A DNA stretch of 64,000 nucleotides, from the NCBI GenBank assembly GCA_032718565.1, contig JAVGVS010000018.1, positions 1,966,254-2,030,253 on the forward strand, read 5' to 3'. The translations under genes and the position numbers were made by a program. Origin of the DNA: Distichodus sexfasciatus. Lineage: Eukaryota > Chordata > Actinopteri > Characiformes > Distichodontidae. Numbering within the stretch: the stretch's first letter is position 1; each line of letters opens with the position of its first letter. The notes under the pieces are model-generated. The model saw nothing but the letters and a program-made list of their open reading frames with translations, did no database searches and had not been told where the DNA came from. Positions 59,601 to 64,000 of the stretch are shown here, in pieces.

Positions 59601-62600
59601 TGGTGGTCGGATAGAGTCAGGCTCAAACCTAAAACCTCTTTACATCTAAATTTCTGACATCAGACACTTTTATACAGAGTGGTCTCCATATTCTAATTAC
59701 AGGGACAGTTCCCCTGGAGCAACTTGGTGTTAAGGGTCTTGCTCAGGAACCCAGTGGTGGTTATGCTGGAAGAAGGACTTGAACCTACAACCTCTCAGGT
59801 CTGTAAGCGAATATCCTATGGAAACAGAAGTCACTCTGGATAACAGCATCTGCTAAACGCTGTAAATATACAGGCAGGACTCAGTGTCTGACTGTATTAG
59901 TCAGTAACACATTTACAACTATGCCACCACCGCACTAAACACCAAGTATTTATCATGGTGCAGTCAGTTCGGCCCATGATCAGAAGGTGACCAGTCCAAA
60001 TCCCGGACCAATAACGGTACCACTGAGGTACTCATGTGCAAGGTACCTAAGTGGCGCTACCTATGTAAGCTGACCCTCTACTCCTTCACGGAGGGGTCAA
60101 ATGCAAAGGCCACATTTTGTTGTGGTGCACTGTGTGCGCTGTGTTGTGGTGTGTTCCCAATGACAAATAATCACTCGCTTTCACAGTGCATGCAAGTTAA
60201 GTGGGGAAAAACCTACAGCTGGTGGAAGGCCGTCTGGGTTCCTTCTTGCAGAGGGTCCATCAGGGGCCGACTTCTTTTTAGTGACCTCTCTCTTAGTTTG
60301 GTTCGGCTTAGTTGTTCGACTTTGGACACTCGCGTCTCCTTCTGAAACTGAGGGCAGGACTGCGCTGGTGTCTCCATAGGGGTACAGCAGTACTGTCTCC
60401 TCTTGCTCATGGATCCGAGGCTGGGGCTGGAAGGTTAAAGGGCTGCTGATAATAGGATCCAGGCTGGGGCCGAACTGGTAGGCAGGAGACGGCATCTCCA
60501 TCAGAGGGTGTCCCAAAACAGTCATGTGATGGTCAGGACCAGCCACGGCATCCTGCGACTGGGGTGTGTGTCTTCCGCTGTCGTCTTCGAACTCCTCCTC
60601 TTCTCCGCTGCTGTGGACCAGCATGGTGGCATCCGACAGCGACTTCTTGTGCCCGTAGCAAACGTCCTCTTTAACGGCTGCCTCCTCAGCCTCCGTCCTC
60701 TCCAGGAAGACGTTGAGCTCGGAGGTGGAGGCGGCAGCTGGAGTGACTGGCGGCGACATCGGGACTAAGGCATCCGCAGTGGATACAGACACGGCTCTCT
60801 CTTTCAGTCTCATGGTTTCCAGGCCGTATGCCAAGGCTGCGATCTCAATGGAGTTGCGCTTCTGCATGTGAGGGCGGCGTGGGGTGATGAGCGGCTCGCT
60901 CACCTCCTGCAGGGAGTGAGCCACAGGCAGGCTGTCCTCTTGGAAGGTTTGTACAGAGTGGTGGACGCGACGAGTGATCAGGTCTGGGTTGCTGCTACTG
61001 ACGTAGAGGTGACGAGACAGGTCTGGGGTGCTGTTGGCAGGACGGGGGTGACTGTACGGGTAAGGCGGAGGTGGCCGGTATACCTGATTCCTCATGATGT
61101 TGGGTGCAGGATATTCCTGAGCCTGTTGTAGCTGTACGTTGGTCAGCTCAGGCACGCTGACAGCGCCCACCACGGGCCGTCTCTCAGTGGGATAAGGGTA
61201 GGGTGAAGGGCTGTGGAAGCTGTAGTTAAGGTGGTACTGGGCCACTCCGTGCTCCCGGATCTCGGGCTGGCTGTACACGAGTGGATCGGGCCGGCTGTAG
61301 GCGTAGGAGTTGCCGATGTTAAGGTTCCTCATGGAGTGGCTCTGGCGCTCTGCCGTGGGCATCATGCCACGGTTCTTTTGGCGCATCACCGTCTCATAGT
61401 CGGGTGTGGCGCGGTAGGAGGGTGGGATGAGGACACTGTGGCGGTGCGACGGCACATAATCGGGCCGCATGACATCACTGCCGGTGATGCTGGCGTTGGA
61501 GGACATGGGCGACGGCTGCAGATAGTGCTGGGGATTGTTGAGAGAGCTGGTGCTGTGAGCACTGTACACACTGCCGTTCCGGATCCTTCCATTGTACTCG
61601 TGAGGAGAACGGTCCAAACTGGTCTGAGAATGGTAGTAGTAACCATTCTGATTGTTCAAGTAAAGGTTATCTGAAAGAAATTGAGCAGTCAGAATGAAAA
61701 GAGTTGTAAAAACCATCAAGCAGTTACAAAGTTGATCAGGTAGACACAGTTAATAAGAGTGAAACCTTGCGAGGATGTGTAAGGCTCAGTGTAATGGCCA
61801 TTGAAGTGCAGTTGAGGTGCTGGCATCATGTAGGCTTGCGGCTTGGGCTAAAGCAGAGAAACAGAGTGTTCGGCTTCTCAGGTCAATCCATGTTCCAAGA
61901 TAAATGACATGGGCATAACTCAGACAAGCAGCTGTTTCCACACTGAGATCCAGAAAAGAGAACAACACAGTAACCTTCAAAAAGCATTGAATTATTTAGA
62001 TCATGCCTACCAGAGACATTCTTGTGGAGGAGCGCTGCCTGACGGGGTTCACTGGAGCAGGCTGAGTTTGGCTGTCAAAAAGATGAAAACGAGAGTGAAA
62101 CAAACCAGAGTACAGGGCATTCAGTGTAATGCTCTGTGACAGCTGGGGTTTCCAGGACCAACTTAGGGAACAGAGTGTGTACTGTAGAGGTTGAATGCAA
62201 ATCATGGAACAGGCTAATTCATTTTCACAACAAGGGAGTTTTCTTTCTAGTGCCATTAAAAGAAAACAAGAAACTAAAATAGTACATTCGATCATAAAAA
62301 AACAGTGTCAAGAGTGATGTGGCCTTCACATAAGGGGGGCAAATGTCAAGATTTCCTTGGTGGCGGTTTTGCAAGACTATTCTGAAACTGTTCCCTTTGC
62401 TCCGGTTTTCTTAGTTTGATTCGGAACTTCAAGCATTTGACTGTGCAGTAAGCATTTCCAGATTTCCACATGACAAATGGAGAAGATGAAATGTGTACAA
62501 ATGTTTTTGCCAGCTGTGCTACTGGGAGGCCTCAGAGCAGAAAGCATAGGTGATCACTAATGCAGTCTTGCTCACCCCTTTTTAGAAGGCAGAGAGGGAC

Positions 62601-63767
62601 GAGAGAGCATTGGAAAGCGAGGAAATGAAAGAGTGAGAATGGACTTCTGGGAGCCCTCAGTAGGCGGGGCATCAGATTCCTCTCTGGAGATAGGAAAGGG
62701 ACAGGGATAAAGCCACCAGGAGTGACAGACGGACCGACAGACAGACACACGCACACACAAACACCCAGGCTAATGGGATAGACTGGAATCCACACTTACA
62801 GACTACTCTTGTTAATCTTATAAAACTTGTGCCGTGCCAGGCACATTCTGCACACATATTTGGACGTCTCCATGTCCTCCTGAAAGAGACAGGGAACACT
62901 TTTTTATTAAACAGTCAAGATTCTCAGGCATCTATGACTAGACCATATTGGTCCAAGCTAAGAAAAGTGGACTGGCTGTTTTTTAGTTTAGCACTGATTG
63001 CATTTTATGAGTAAGCAGGCATGTTATACAGATAGTGACTTATTTATACACAAGACTATGTAGTTGGAACATCAACTTTGAGTTAAGAAAAGCATCTGTC
63101 CACATCCACTGTCTTTACAGACTTACTGTCTGAAACTGGATGGTTTCCTCTTTGTTGGCCAGCTCCAGGGCAAAAAATGACTTGTTATGAGTCATGTTAT
63201 TAATGTCATTCCATCTAATCAAGAAAAATGAATATCATTTAACATGAAGGCAACTGAATTCAATCACAAAATAACAATTTGATTGTATTTATGCATGTAC
63301 TAAACTAGAATACCTGTAAAACATGACCTGTTATTCAGTTGGACCAAAGTTGAGTGATTTGTATTGACACATACCGAAATAAAAGAGGTGTCCGGCCATT
63401 TTTATGCTTGACAAAAATCCCATCAAGACAAGACCCAATGATTATATCCGTCCCCTGGCTGTCCTATGTGGCAGAAAAATACAAAATAGTATTGTGTAAT
63501 CCAAGCAAGACTGAAAAGATATGCACAAACCTCCCAAGACTAATACTGTTTATTTTTATTAGTCCCAAATTAACTATAAGCAAATTTCAGCAGTCATGTT
63601 ATTAAAATAAAAAAATGAAACACTATGCTTTCTCTACAATTACATAATGGAGAACTGGCCAATCACAGCAGCTCTTCACCTTTGCTTGAAAACTTTCCTG
63701 CCCATAACCCTCCATCTTCTCCACTTCTTGCATGTACAACATCTCAGCGTCAGGAGCTGGCAGACCT
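56636..63767 (-). CDS. ptpn21: Protein tyrosine phosphatase non-receptor 21 (FERM-PTP), 3' part of gene
   Basis: Ptpn21 (PTPD1) is a cytosolic FERM-domain tyrosine phosphatase tied to Src and Tec kinases and to the cytoskeleton. Exons: 63767-63680, 63463-63375, 63214-63127, 62879-62800, 62071-62011, 61847-61766, 61670-60217, 58932-58795, 58657-58439, 58170-58042, 57902-57668, 57293-57133, 56764-56636; phases join over about 984 codons. The first visible exon (GLPAPDAEMLYMQEVE) lies in the FERM domain; earlier exons are beyond the window. Then come the FERM C-lobe (HNKSFFALELANKEE), a long Pro/Ser/Tyr-rich linker in one 1.45-kb exon (NNQNGYYYHSQTSLDR, SRHLYVSSSNPDLITRR) and the PTP domain. That domain has ENNTGYINASHIK, a WPD loop, the P-loop HCSAGVGRTG and the end FLRNSRLI. 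Linker motifs favour PTPN21 over PTPN14. The donor after 61766 (GTTTCA) is weak. Confidence 0.94.
57103..57127. repeat. Short (GT)n repeat in ptpn21 intron
   Basis: About ten GT units just before the donor of exon 57293-57133. Confidence 0.85.
59463..59483. repeat. Short (GT)n repeat in ptpn21 intron
   Basis: About nine GT units in the 1.3-kb intron between exons 60217 and 58932. Confidence 0.85.
59500..59860. repeat. Teleost interspersed repeat in ptpn21 intron
   Basis: Contains gcattcttatccaaagcaac, ggtgttaagggtcttgctca and gcatctgctaaacgctgtaa in order. These blocks recur together in dispersed repeats of many fish genomes. The copy is degenerate and its family is not certain. Confidence 0.6.
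59960..60180 (+). repeat. tRNA-derived SINE copy in ptpn21 intron
   Basis: A head with a B-box-like word (agtccaaatccc, about 59994-60005) is followed by a body (ctactccttcacggaggggt, then caaatgcaaaggccacat) that also occurs in snx14 at about 10729-10776. The A box is weak and no target duplication was set. The shared body supports one SINE family active in this lineage. Confidence 0.6.
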
Positions 63768-64000
63768 CTGTTTGACAGTGTGGAGTTGGAGTATGCAAGC
63801 ACACAGAGACAGATGAGACAGATGCAAACTGAAAAATTGTGCGAACTACAAAAAAAATGCAATGAAAGTTTCTTATAGAATCACCAGTCATAAAGACACA
63901 AGTCTAAAAAGAGATGGGCTGACCATGGAATTTTTAACCTTCAAGCCTAGTTCCTTAATAAAATCTCTATCCAAATATCAGATATTTAGGATATGGTTTT

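Noticed and set aside
61213..61674. 153-codon plus-strand open stretch opposite the ptpn21 linker exon
   Set aside because: It is the antisense shadow of the GC-rich ptpn21 coding exon.

Overview
This is a vertebrate nuclear window: intron-rich genes with GT-AG splicing, C2H2 zinc fingers, a glycoprotein-hormone alpha subunit, an intron-containing tRNA-Tyr, CpG-rich promoters and fish-type dispersed repeats. Gene content and protein similarity point to a ray-finned fish, probably a teleost. I cannot name the species. All gene calls come from reading translations and splice signals by eye and from remembered families; no search was run.

Layout, left to right. 1-2.7 kb: the 3' end of otoferlin (otof, +), with two tandem alternative last coding exons. 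2.87-2.95 kb: tRNA-Tyr (-) with a 13-nt intron. 4.3-14.2 kb: complete snx14 (-), 29 coding exons plus a likely 141-nt cassette exon. 16.6-20.8 kb: syncrip/hnRNP Q coding region (-), with its CpG-rich promoter at about 21.6-22.4 kb. 25.0-25.9 kb: cga, the common alpha subunit of pituitary glycoprotein hormones (+). 26.9-39.8 kb: znf292 (+), whose last exon alone encodes about 2,085 residues. 41.2-47.8 kb: complete orc3 (+), 20 exons. 49.1-50.9 kb: a decayed, intron-bearing akirin gene (-), followed by a rearranged repeat-rich stretch up to 56.1 kb. 56.6-63.8 kb: the 3' two thirds of ptpn21 (-), truncated by the window edge.

The order snx14-syncrip-cga-znf292-orc3-akirin2 matches the human 6q14-q15 neighbourhood as I remember it. 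In human, OTOF and PTPN21 lie on other chromosomes, so the two ends are rearranged relative to mammals. The genes are not a pathway: they cover vesicle fusion, endolysosome/ER contact, RNA binding, hormone production, transcription, replication licensing and phosphatase signalling.

I found no new multi-gene system. The most unusual part is 48.9-56.1 kb. All five akirin exons can be traced in order, but exons 1-3 carry several frameshifts. Exons 4-5 are intact and lie inside a 525-bp arm that has a near-identical inverted copy 2.5 kb away. That second arm sits inside one copy of a direct duplication whose other copy lacks it. Other points are two GC-AG introns (snx14, syncrip), the snx14 cassette exon, a complete non-autonomous hAT-like transposon with perfect 8-bp target duplications in znf292, and a 31/35-nt foldback near the syncrip promoter.
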